Positions 1 through 5,448 of a stretch of 9,121 bases of DNA are shown here, piece after piece. The notes beneath the pieces were generated by a model, which was given only the letters and a program-made list of their open reading frames with translations, was not told the origin of the DNA and searched no databases. Each line of letters begins with the position of its first letter. Within the stretch, counting starts at the first letter, position 1. Position numbers and translations under genes: made by a program. The stretch comes from JARLFX01 sp036404255 (GTDB lineage: Bacteria > Acidobacteriota > Terriglobia > Terriglobales > Acidobacteriaceae): NCBI GenBank assembly GCA_036404255.1, contig DASWOP010000029.1:1-9121 (forward strand), read 5' to 3'.

Positions 1-308
1 CCCGGCTCGTCATCCTTCGCCTTCACCAGCACCTGCTCCACGCGAATGCGCCCCTCCGCATCGCGCACCAGGGCGTGATGTTTGTGGTGGGAGAGCGTTG
101 TGCCGTCCGGCAGCTTCTGCACCGTGCGCGACACCCGCGTCGCCGTATACGGCTCCCCCACGATGGTCGGCTCCATCATCAGATTCAGTACCGGCCCCAT
201 CAGCGACCCCAGCATATTGCCCAGCGCCGTTCCCGGTGCGCTGCTCTGCGCCGCCGCAGGCAGCGCCGCCAACAATACCGCACCCACCACCAGCCCTAGT
301 CGCCGCAT
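1..308 (-). CDS. Small secreted protein of unknown function (N-terminal part, runs off window)
   Basis: I do not recognise a named family. The gene starts at the ATG formed by 306-308 on the minus strand and is still open at base 1, so at least 102 residues are present and the C-terminus is missing. A GGAGG ribosome binding site (313-317) lies 4 nt upstream of the ATG. The first 21 residues (MRRLGLVVGAVLLAALPAAAQ) form a classic Sec signal peptide: two Arg, a hydrophobic core and an AxA-like cleavage site before Gln. The mature part has a short Gly/Met/Leu-rich stretch, then a polar region with VGEPYTATRV, QKLPDGTT, SHHKHHALVRD and GRIRVEQ, which looks like a beta-rich domain. An exported or periplasmic location is inferred. 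It is downstream of nfo on the same strand but has its own promoter and a hairpin repeat between them, so co-transcription is not needed. Confidence 0.75.
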   Translation of the reverse strand, partial: MRRLGLVVGAVLLAALPAAAQSSAPGTALGNMLGSLMGPVLNLMMEPTIVGEPYTATRVSRTVQKLPDGTTLSHHKHHALVRDAEGRIRVEQVLVKAKDDEP

Positions 309-327
309 GATTCCTCCGATTGCCATT

Positions 328-363
328 CGACGCAAGTATCCTGCGCTACCCACTCATGGTCAA
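328..363 (-). promoter_or_regulatory. Sigma70-like promoter for the secreted-protein gene
   Basis: On the minus strand TTGACC (358-363, 5 of 6 to the -35 consensus) is followed, after exactly 17 bp, by GATACT (335-340, 4 of 6 to the -10 consensus). The predicted transcription start is near 328, giving a leader of about 20 nt that contains the GGAGG ribosome binding site. The spacing and position make this the best promoter match in the window. The promoter lies downstream of the hairpin repeat at 374-498, so the repeat would not be in this transcript. Confidence 0.6.
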
Positions 364-373
364 GTAAAGAAAC

Positions 374-498
374 AAAGACTCAGCACGGATTTCACGGGAA
401 AATCGGGATTACACGGATTAAAGACAAAAGCGAATCCATTATTAAAACGCTTGATCCGCTTTGATCCGTTCTTTCCGTGTAATCCGTGCTGAGGCTTT
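374..498. repeat. Palindromic ATCCGTG-type intergenic repeat, copy 1
   Basis: The arms 374-400 and 472-498 are inverted copies of each other: 27 bp with two mismatches and one G-T pair. They enclose a 71-bp AT-rich centre with further ATCCG words and a small inner inverted repeat (AAGCG at 428-432, CGCTT at 448-452). The core word is CAGCACGGAT / ATCCGTGCTG. The copy ends 4 bp before the nfo stop codon, so it would form a long hairpin in the 3' untranslated part of nfo mRNA. It has no T-run typical of an intrinsic terminator. A related copy lies at 1452-1577. A non-coding dispersed repeat (REP- or MITE-like) is the likely nature; I cannot name a family. Confidence 0.8.
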
Positions 499-502
499 CG
501 TC

Positions 503-1384
503 TTATCCCGCTGCCAGCGTCCGCAGCACGCTCACATTCCGCTGCTCGTCGCCCGGAGCATCCACCGGCGTCTCCGCAATAAACGCGCAGTGCGCCCAGC
601 GCGCATCGTGCAGCAGCCGGCGAAACGTCTGCGCACCCATCGTTCCTTCGCCGATGTGCTGATGCCGGTCCAGCTTTGATCCGCGCTCCGCCTTGGCGTC
701 GTTGCAGTGCCACACGCGCACATCGTCAAAGCCGATTGTGCTCTCGATCAGTTGCATCGTCTCCGCATAGCCCGCCTCGCTCACCAGATCGTAGCCAGCC
801 ACGTGAACGTGGCATGTATCCAGGCAAACGCCCACCGGCGCACACGTCTTCAGCCGCGCCACCATCTCCGCCACCTGCTCAAAGCTGCCGCCCAGCGAGA
901 ACTCCGCGCCCGCCGTGTTCTCAATCAGGATTTTGAAATCCGTTCCCTGCCACACCAGTCCCGCAATCGCCTCTTCAATCGACCGCGCCGCGAGCGTGAT
1001 GCCCTCATCGCGCGTCATCCCGCGCCAGCTCCCCGGATGCAGCACAAGAAACTCCGCGCCCAGCGCCAGCGCGCGCTCCACTTCGCCGCGGAAGGCAGCG
1101 ACCGAGTTGCGCCGTACCTCTTCGCTCTGCGCGCATACATTGATCAAATAGCTTGCGTGGATGCACAGCGGCCCCACATTATGTTCCGCCCGCGCAGCCT
1201 TCATCTTCGCCGCATCCTCCGGCTTCACCGGGTTCGCCTTCCACATGCGCGGACTCGCGGAAAATATCTGAAACGTGTTCGCCCCGCACTCTACCGCGCG
1301 CTCCACCGCCTTCCAGCATCCGCCCGCCGTCGAGAGATGTACTCCAATCCGTTTCCGCGCCTTCTTGTTCGTGATCTCTGCCAT
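503..1384 (-). CDS. nfo: Endonuclease IV (AP endonuclease, base-excision repair)
   Basis: This cytoplasmic DNA repair enzyme cleaves the phosphodiester bond 5' of abasic sites and removes 3'-blocking groups after oxidative damage. The product has 293 residues, slightly longer than the usual 280 or so because of a short basic leader (NKKARKR) before the first strand, IGVHLSTAGG. All trinuclear zinc ligands of the family can be placed: H76 (IHASYLIN), H116 (LHPGS), E155 (IENTAG), D189 and H192 (LDTCH), H226 (WHCND), D239 and H241 (LDRHQHIGEG), and E271 (ETP). An enzymatically competent TIM-barrel protein is therefore expected. The ATG at 1382-1384 is the first usable start, because an in-frame TAG lies just upstream. 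The only Shine-Dalgarno-like GGAG (1386-1389) is 1 nt away, which is unusually close and hints at weak translation. The gene stands alone on the minus strand, bracketed by two palindromic repeats. Confidence 0.95.
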   Translation of the reverse strand: MAEITNKKARKRIGVHLSTAGGCWKAVERAVECGANTFQIFSASPRMWKANPVKPEDAAKMKAARAEHNVGPLCIHASYLINVCAQSEEVRRNSVAAFRGEVERALALGAEFLVLHPGSWRGMTRDEGITLAARSIEEAIAGLVWQGTDFKILIENTAGAEFSLGGSFEQVAEMVARLKTCAPVGVCLDTCHVHVAGYDLVSEAGYAETMQLIESTIGFDDVRVWHCNDAKAERGSKLDRHQHIGEGTMGAQTFRRLLHDARWAHCAFIAETPVDAPGDEQRNVSVLRTLAAG

Positions 1385-1451
1385 GCTCCAATGCTATCGG
1401 ATGGAAGCTCGCGTATCCCAGGCCGCACTTCAATCCGAAGACCGAAGCTAT

Positions 1452-1577
1452 AAAACTTCAGCACGGATTGGACGGAAAAAACGGATCAATGCGGATTTAG
1501 AACTGCTTAAGTATTTAATTCTTATTGCTCTAATCCGTTCTTATCCGTTTTTTCCGTCCAATCCGTGCTGAAGTTTT
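1452..1577. repeat. Palindromic ATCCGTG-type intergenic repeat, copy 2 (perfect 35-bp arms)
   Basis: Bases 1452-1486 and 1543-1577 are perfect 35-bp inverted copies of each other, with a 56-bp AT-rich centre. The outer core CAGCACGGAT / ATCCGTGCTG is shared with copy 1 (374-498). Just inside the core the two copies differ: copy 2 has GGAC/GTCC where copy 1 has TCAC/GTGT. The element fills much of the divergent region between nfo and the DUF6526-type gene. No reading frame of note lies in it. It is likely a dispersed non-coding repeat or hairpin RNA. Confidence 0.85.
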
Positions 1578-1584
1578 TCCTTTC

Positions 1585-1600
1585 ATCCGTGCTGAGTCTT
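1585..1600. repeat. Extra half-copy of the ATCCGTG repeat
   Basis: ATCCGTGCTGAGTCTT is the exact reverse complement of 375-390 (AAGACTCAGCACGGAT) in the outer left arm of copy 1. It sits 7 bp beyond copy 2. With 375-390 it forms a 16-bp perfect terminal inverted repeat around a 1226-bp segment that contains nfo. Confidence 0.75.
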
Positions 1601-1644
1601 GCCGGGAACCGAAGAATGATCACGCCATCTTTCCTCCACAAGCG

Positions 1645-1650
1645 CATAAT
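1645..1650 (+). promoter_or_regulatory. Possible -10 box for the DUF6526-type gene
   Basis: CATAAT matches 5 of 6 of the -10 consensus and would give a leader of about 28 nt before the start at 1685. No convincing -35 box is present at 16-18 bp spacing, so this is a weak call based on one hexamer and its position. Confidence 0.25.
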
Positions 1651-1684
1651 GAAGCGTTCCCCAACTTTTGTTCCGAGGTCTTCC

Positions 1685-2119
1685 ATGCCGCAACCGCAGA
1701 ACTTCAAAAACCACGGGCGCAACCGCCCCTTGTATCACTTCGTCATCGTTCCCTTGCTCCTGCTGAACCTGGCCTTTGCCATCACCATCGCCGTCCGCCA
1801 CTACCAGGCACACAGCCACATCGTCCTCTGGTGGATCGTCCTCGCCATCGCCTTAATCCTGATCACCATTGATTACCGTGGCTCCGCGCTCGGCGCACAA
1901 GACCGCCTCATCCGGCTGGAAGAGCGCCTCCGCCTCACCGCCCTCGGCGTTCCTCACGCGACGATTGAAGCCCTCACCGTCCGCCAGATCGTCGGCCTCC
2001 GCTTCGCCTCAGACGCCGAGCTTCCAGCCCTGGCCGAGCGTGCCGTCCGCGAACACCTGACCGAGAAGCAGATCAAAGCCAGCATCGAAAACTGGCGTCC
2101 CGACTACCTCCGCATCTGA
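1685..2119 (+). CDS. DUF6526-type two-helix membrane protein, unknown function
   Basis: The 144-residue product resembles proteins annotated as DUF6526, which occur often in acidobacteria; no biochemical role is known to me. It begins with QNFKNHGRNRPLYHF, the signature-like N-terminus of that family. Two hydrophobic helices follow (about residues 18-37 and 46-62) joined by a short loop. A cytoplasmic, charged helical tail comes next, with AQDRLIRLEERLRL (about 70-83) and LRFASDAELPALAERAV (about 102-118). The N-terminus is rich in Asn, Arg and His and lacks a cleavable signal. I chose the ATG at 1685 because GAGGT (1675-1679) lies 5 nt upstream and family similarity begins there. An in-frame ATG at 1565 would start inside the palindromic repeat and has no ribosome binding site. 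The gene is divergent from nfo. Confidence is high that it is a gene, moderate for the family name. Confidence 0.8.
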   Translation: MPQPQNFKNHGRNRPLYHFVIVPLLLLNLAFAITIAVRHYQAHSHIVLWWIVLAIALILITIDYRGSALGAQDRLIRLEERLRLTALGVPHATIEALTVRQIVGLRFASDAELPALAERAVREHLTEKQIKASIENWRPDYLRI

Positions 2120-2144
2120 CGGCGCAAGCCATCGCAGCACAAAT

Positions 2145-2184
2145 GTCCGTGGCTATCCGTAGCTATCCGTGGCTATCCGTGTAG
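2145..2184. repeat. Four tandem 10-bp units (ATCCGTGGCT)
   Basis: The units are GTCCGTGGCT, ATCCGTAGCT, ATCCGTGGCT and ATCCGTGTAG, directly adjacent and 25 bp after the stop codon of the DUF6526-type gene. They contain the same ATCCGTG word as the palindromic repeats at 374-498 and 1452-1577, so a common origin is likely. The period is near one helical turn. Confidence 0.8.
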
Positions 2185-2199
2185 CCCGTCATGTTCACC

Positions 2200-2288
2200 G
2201 TCTTGGGCCCGTGAAACGCGCATACGCTCACACGGGCTCCCAGACGCTCTAATTTTCCAGCGAGGGCCCGCACGCATCGGCCCAAGAC
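2200..2288. repeat. Nested inverted repeats, possible structured RNA or weak terminator
   Basis: An outer perfect 10-bp inverted repeat, GTCTTGGGCC (2200-2209) with GGCCCAAGAC (2279-2288), encloses an alternative stem, 2205-2213 with 2231-2239 (9 bp including one G-T pair). The two share bases 2205-2209, so they are mutually exclusive. The inner stem is followed within about 12 bases by TAATTTT, a poor terminator tail. It matches no riboswitch class I can recognise. Confidence 0.45.
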
Positions 2289-2303
2289 ATAGAAAACAAA
2301 ATA

Positions 2304-2317
2304 CTTGCAAGTGCAAG
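2304..2317. promoter_or_regulatory. Short palindrome CTTGCA-AG-TGCAAG
   Basis: Perfect 6-bp half-sites are separated by 2 bp, 17 bp upstream of the CRP-like operator. It could be a second operator for ppdK. The evidence is only symmetry and position. Confidence 0.3.
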
Positions 2318-2333
2318 GGCTCGCCCAAAAAGC

Positions 2334-2351
2334 ATGTGATCCCGCTCACAT
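2334..2351. promoter_or_regulatory. CRP/FNR-type operator ATGTGA-N6-TCACAT upstream of ppdK
   Basis: The two half-sites are perfect inverted copies, and the pattern TGTGA-N6-TCACA is the textbook binding motif of CRP-like regulators. It is centred about 137 bp upstream of the ppdK start codon. A carbon- or energy-status regulator of the CRP/FNR superfamily acting on ppdK is the natural inference. Which regulator and effector are used in this organism cannot be read from the window. Confidence 0.6.
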
Positions 2352-2479
2352 CCGATCCTCATAGTGCGTGTCTACTCTTGCAGCCGAAATGGTGATTCTG
2401 ATCGACGCTCGATAGAGACCGAGAGATACACCCACAAATTTCAGCGGATGTGTTTTCTCGTCAATACGGAGGAAACGAC

Positions 2480-5224
2480 ATGCAAGTCACAGCGCCTGGA
2501 ACAGCAGAGATCGCAGCCCGGAAGGCTGCACCCGTTACAACCCAATACGTCTACTTCTTCGGCGGCGGCGCCGCTGAAGGCAACGGCAAAATGAAGGATG
2601 TTCTCGGCGGCAAAGGCGCCGGCCTCGCCGAGATGACCAACATCGGCCTCCCCGTCCCTCCCGGCTTCACCATTCAGACCGAAGCCTGTCGCGAATTCAT
2701 GCGCGGCACCGTCAACGAAGCCGTCACCGACCAGATGCTATTCGCTCTGCATCGCCTGGAAACGCTGCAGGGACAGCAGTTCGGCGCAGGAGACAATCCC
2801 CTCCTGGTCTCCGTCCGCTCCGGCGCAAAGTTCTCCATGCCCGGCATGATGGACACCATTCTCGACCTCGGCCTCAACGATGTCTCCGTTGTCTCGCTCG
2901 CCGATAAAACCGGCAACCCGCGCTTCGCCTACGACTCCTACCGCCGCCTCATCCAGATGTTCGGCGACGTCGTACTTGGTATTCCCAAAGCAGAGTTCGA
3001 GCAGATCTTCGACGGTGTAAAGCACACCGCCGGAGCAAGCCTGGATACGGAACTAAACGCAGAACAACTACAGACAGTCATTGCAGGCTACAAGATCCTG
3101 ATCCAGAAGCGAACTGGCGCGGATTTCCCGCAAGACCCCTATAAGCAGCTCGTGATGGTTCGCGACGCTGTATTCGCCTCGTGGAATAACGACCGCGCCA
3201 AGGCCTACCGCCGCATCAACAAGATCGACGACTGGCTGGGCACCGCCGTCAACGTGCAGTCCATGGTCTTCGGTAACCTGAGCGACAACAGCGGCACCGG
3301 CGTGGGCTTCACCCGCAATCCGGCCACCGGGGCAAAGGAGTTTTACGGCGAGTTTCTGCTCAACGCGCAGGGCGAAGATGTCGTCTCCGGCATCCGCACG
3401 CCCGTGCCCATCAGCGAGTTGCAGCACGTCATGCCCGAGGTCTACGAACAGCTGCGCACCATTACCACCAATATGGAGAAGCACTACCGTGACCTGCAGG
3501 ACTTCGAGTTCACCATCCAGGAAGGCAAGCTCTACATGCTGCAGACGCGCAATGGCAAGCGCACCGGCATGGCCGCCGTGCGCATCGCGCTCGACCTGAT
3601 CCACGAAGGCCTGATCACCATCGACGAAGCCGTGATGCGTGTGGAGCCCAACCAGCTCTACGACTTCCTTGTCCCGCGGCTGGATGAGAGCGGCGGCAAC
3701 CTGACCGTTCTTGGCAAAGGACTGCCCGCCTCGCCCGGTGCCGCCGTCGGGCAGATCGTCTTCTCCGCGGAAGACGCTGTGCATTACCACGACGAAGGCC
3801 GCATGAAGTCCGTCATCCTGGTGCGCCGCGAGACCACGCCGGAGGACATCAGCGGTATGGAAGTCGCCGCCGGCATCCTGACCTCGCGCGGCGGCATGAC
3901 CTCGCACGCCGCCGTCGTCACCCGCGGCATGGGCAAGTGCTGCGTCAGCGGCGCAGGCGCCTTCCAGGTCGAAGAGGAGGACAAGGAGATGCACGTCGCC
4001 GGCAAGGTCTTCCACGAGGGAGACTGGATCTCGCTGGACGGCACCACCGGACGCGTTATCGAGGGCAAAGTCCCCCTGATCCCCGCCACACCCGACGACC
4101 CCATCCTCGTGGAGTTCATGCACCACGTTGACAGCCGCCGCCACCTGCGCGTCCGCGCCAATGCGGACATTCCGCGCGATGCGCTGCAGGCGAAACTCTT
4201 CGGCGCGGAAGGTATTGGCCTCTGCCGCACGGAGCATATGTTCTTTGACTCCGACCGGCTGCCATTCATGCAGGCCATGATCATGGCGCGCACGGAAAAA
4301 GACCGCCGCACCGCGCTCTTCAGCCTGCTACCGATGCAGCGCGAAGATTTCATCGGGCTCTTCCAGGCGATGGGCGATCTGCCCGTCAACATCCGACTGC
4401 TCGATCCGCCGCTGCACGAGTTTCTGCCCAAGCAGACCGACCTGATGGTGCAAATTACGCGGTTGGAAGATACAGATCCAAACTCGCCGCAACTCGATGA
4501 ACTGCGCATTACGCTGCAACGCGTGGAAGAGCTGCACGAGACTAACCCCATGCTCGGCCTGCGCGGATGCCGCCTCGGCATCGCCTTCCCCGAGATCACG
4601 GAGATGCAGGCGCGCGCCATCTTTGAAGCAGCAGTGACTGTGAAGAAGGCCGGGATCAGCCCGCACCTGGAGATCATGGTCCCGCTGACCTGCGGACTGG
4701 AGGAGATGAAGAACCAGGCAGACATTATTCGCCGCGTTGCCAAAGAGGTCTTCGAGCGCGATGGCCTGACTGTGGACTATATGGTCGGCACCATGATCGA
4801 GCTTCCGCGTGCTGCCCTGATGGCGGACCAGATCGCGAAGGAGGCCGAGTTCTTCAGCTTCGGCACCAACGATCTGACGCAAACAACCTATGGCATCTCG
4901 CGCGACGACGTGAACCAGTTCCTGCCGATGTATCTGAAGCAGGGCATCTTCAAGCAGGACCCCTTTGCCGTGCTCGACCAGCAGGGTGTGGGCCAACTGA
5001 TGAAGATCGCCACGGAGCGCGGCCATGCCACCCGCCCCGGCCTGAAGGTGGGCATCTGCGGCGAACACGGCGGCGAACCCGAGTCCGTGAAATTCTGCCA
5101 CAACCTGCACGTCAACTACGTCTCCTGCTCGCCCTACCGGCTGCTGACCGCCCGGCTCTCTGCCGCGCAGGCAGCGCTGGAAGAGCTGGCAGGCACCGCG
5201 GGATCAGACTCCTCTTCCCGTTGA
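2480..5224 (+). CDS. ppdK: Pyruvate phosphate dikinase (PPDK)
   Basis: This cytoplasmic enzyme interconverts pyruvate + ATP + Pi and PEP + AMP + PPi, at the pyruvate-PEP node of glycolysis and gluconeogenesis. The product has 914 residues, slightly above the usual 870-900. The N-terminal ATP-grasp region carries GGKGAG (43-48), SVRSGAKFSMPGMM with R113, and QTRNGK (355-360). The central swivelling domain has GGMTSHAAVV with the phosphorylated H476. The C-terminal PEP/pyruvate barrel has LCRTEHMF with R583, GTMIELPRA, SFGTNDLTQ and GICGEHGG with the catalytic C860. All key residues are present, so an active enzyme is expected. The ATG at 2480 is chosen because GGAGG (2468-2472) lies 7 nt upstream; an in-frame ATG at 2450 lacks a ribosome binding site. 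About 30 extra residues precede the conserved YVYFFGGG. Upstream is a CRP-like operator; downstream is a strong terminator, so it is probably transcribed alone. Confidence 0.97.
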   Translation: MQVTAPGTAEIAARKAAPVTTQYVYFFGGGAAEGNGKMKDVLGGKGAGLAEMTNIGLPVPPGFTIQTEACREFMRGTVNEAVTDQMLFALHRLETLQGQQFGAGDNPLLVSVRSGAKFSMPGMMDTILDLGLNDVSVVSLADKTGNPRFAYDSYRRLIQMFGDVVLGIPKAEFEQIFDGVKHTAGASLDTELNAEQLQTVIAGYKILIQKRTGADFPQDPYKQLVMVRDAVFASWNNDRAKAYRRINKIDDWLGTAVNVQSMVFGNLSDNSGTGVGFTRNPATGAKEFYGEFLLNAQGEDVVSGIRTPVPISELQHVMPEVYEQLRTITTNMEKHYRDLQDFEFTIQEGKLYMLQTRNGKRTGMAAVRIALDLIHEGLITIDEAVMRVEPNQLYDFLVPRLDESGGNLTVLGKGLPASPGAAVGQIVFSAEDAVHYHDEGRMKSVILVRRETTPEDISGMEVAAGILTSRGGMTSHAAVVTRGMGKCCVSGAGAFQVEEEDKEMHVAGKVFHEGDWISLDGTTGRVIEGKVPLIPATPDDPILVEFMHHVDSRRHLRVRANADIPRDALQAKLFGAEGIGLCRTEHMFFDSDRLPFMQAMIMARTEKDRRTALFSLLPMQREDFIGLFQAMGDLPVNIRLLDPPLHEFLPKQTDLMVQITRLEDTDPNSPQLDELRITLQRVEELHETNPMLGLRGCRLGIAFPEITEMQARAIFEAAVTVKKAGISPHLEIMVPLTCGLEEMKNQADIIRRVAKEVFERDGLTVDYMVGTMIELPRAALMADQIAKEAEFFSFGTNDLTQTTYGISRDDVNQFLPMYLKQGIFKQDPFAVLDQQGVGQLMKIATERGHATRPGLKVGICGEHGGEPESVKFCHNLHVNYVSCSPYRLLTARLSAAQAALEELAGTAGSDSSSR

Positions 5225-5236
5225 ATCAGTACAGTC

Positions 5237-5286
5237 AAAAGGCGCAAATCCTGCCGAATGAAAGGCGGGATTTGCGCCTTTTTTTT
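5237..5286 (+). terminator. Strong Rho-independent terminator of ppdK
   Basis: The arms 5237-5255 and 5264-5282 form a 19-bp stem with a single G-T pair and an 8-nt loop. It runs into eight consecutive T residues (5279-5286) and starts 12 bp after the ppdK stop codon. The stem-to-T-run layout points to termination of the plus-strand transcript. Confidence 0.93.
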
Positions 5287-5448
5287 CATAAAAAACCGTT
5301 CCCTGCCGCCCACTGAGGGGTATAGAGTGAATGCGCTTTGTAGTGTGTCCACCGTCACATCAGGTCCTACCAATCCGGTAGTAGTGTGTGCGCGTGGATT
5401 TGGGACCCGGCTGCACCGTCTCGAAAACTCTATCCTGAAGGAGCACGA

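Larger units (their letters stand above)
2120..2479. other. 360-bp gene-free region upstream of ppdK
   Basis: No supported coding sequence is present. From left to right it holds a 10-bp tandem repeat (2145-2184), nested inverted repeats (2200-2288), a short palindrome (2304-2317), a CRP/FNR-type operator (2334-2351), and a leader of roughly 95-130 nt before ppdK. A weak -10-like TACTCT (2373-2378) would place transcription start near 2385, which puts the operator centre close to -42, a class II activator position. No clear -35 box accompanies it, as expected for an activator-dependent promoter. Confidence 0.5.

Noticed and set aside
707..1453. Plus-strand open frame (248 codons) opposite nfo
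   Set aside because: It mirrors the nfo coding frame, runs into the repeat region, and its Arg/His-rich product resembles no protein family.
375..1600. nfo as a composite transposon
   Set aside because: No transposase lies inside, and the flanks (AAACA on the left, GCCGG on the right) show no target duplication. The repeats are reported but mobility is not claimed.
1565..1684. Upstream start for the DUF6526-type gene
   Set aside because: The first codons would lie in the palindromic repeat, there is no ribosome binding site, and family similarity begins at the ATG at 1685, which has GAGGT 5 nt upstream.
2145..2184. Short repeats as a CRISPR array
   Set aside because: The units are 10 bp and directly adjacent, with no spacers and no cas genes nearby.
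2200..2288. Known riboswitch upstream of ppdK
   Set aside because: I see no core motif of any familiar class, and the region is well upstream of the likely transcription start.
3068..4237. Long minus-strand open frame (389 codons) opposite ppdK
   Set aside because: It lies wholly antisense to a well-conserved enzyme, has no ribosome binding site, and its His/Ala/Asp/Gly-rich translation is the usual mirror of GC-rich codons.
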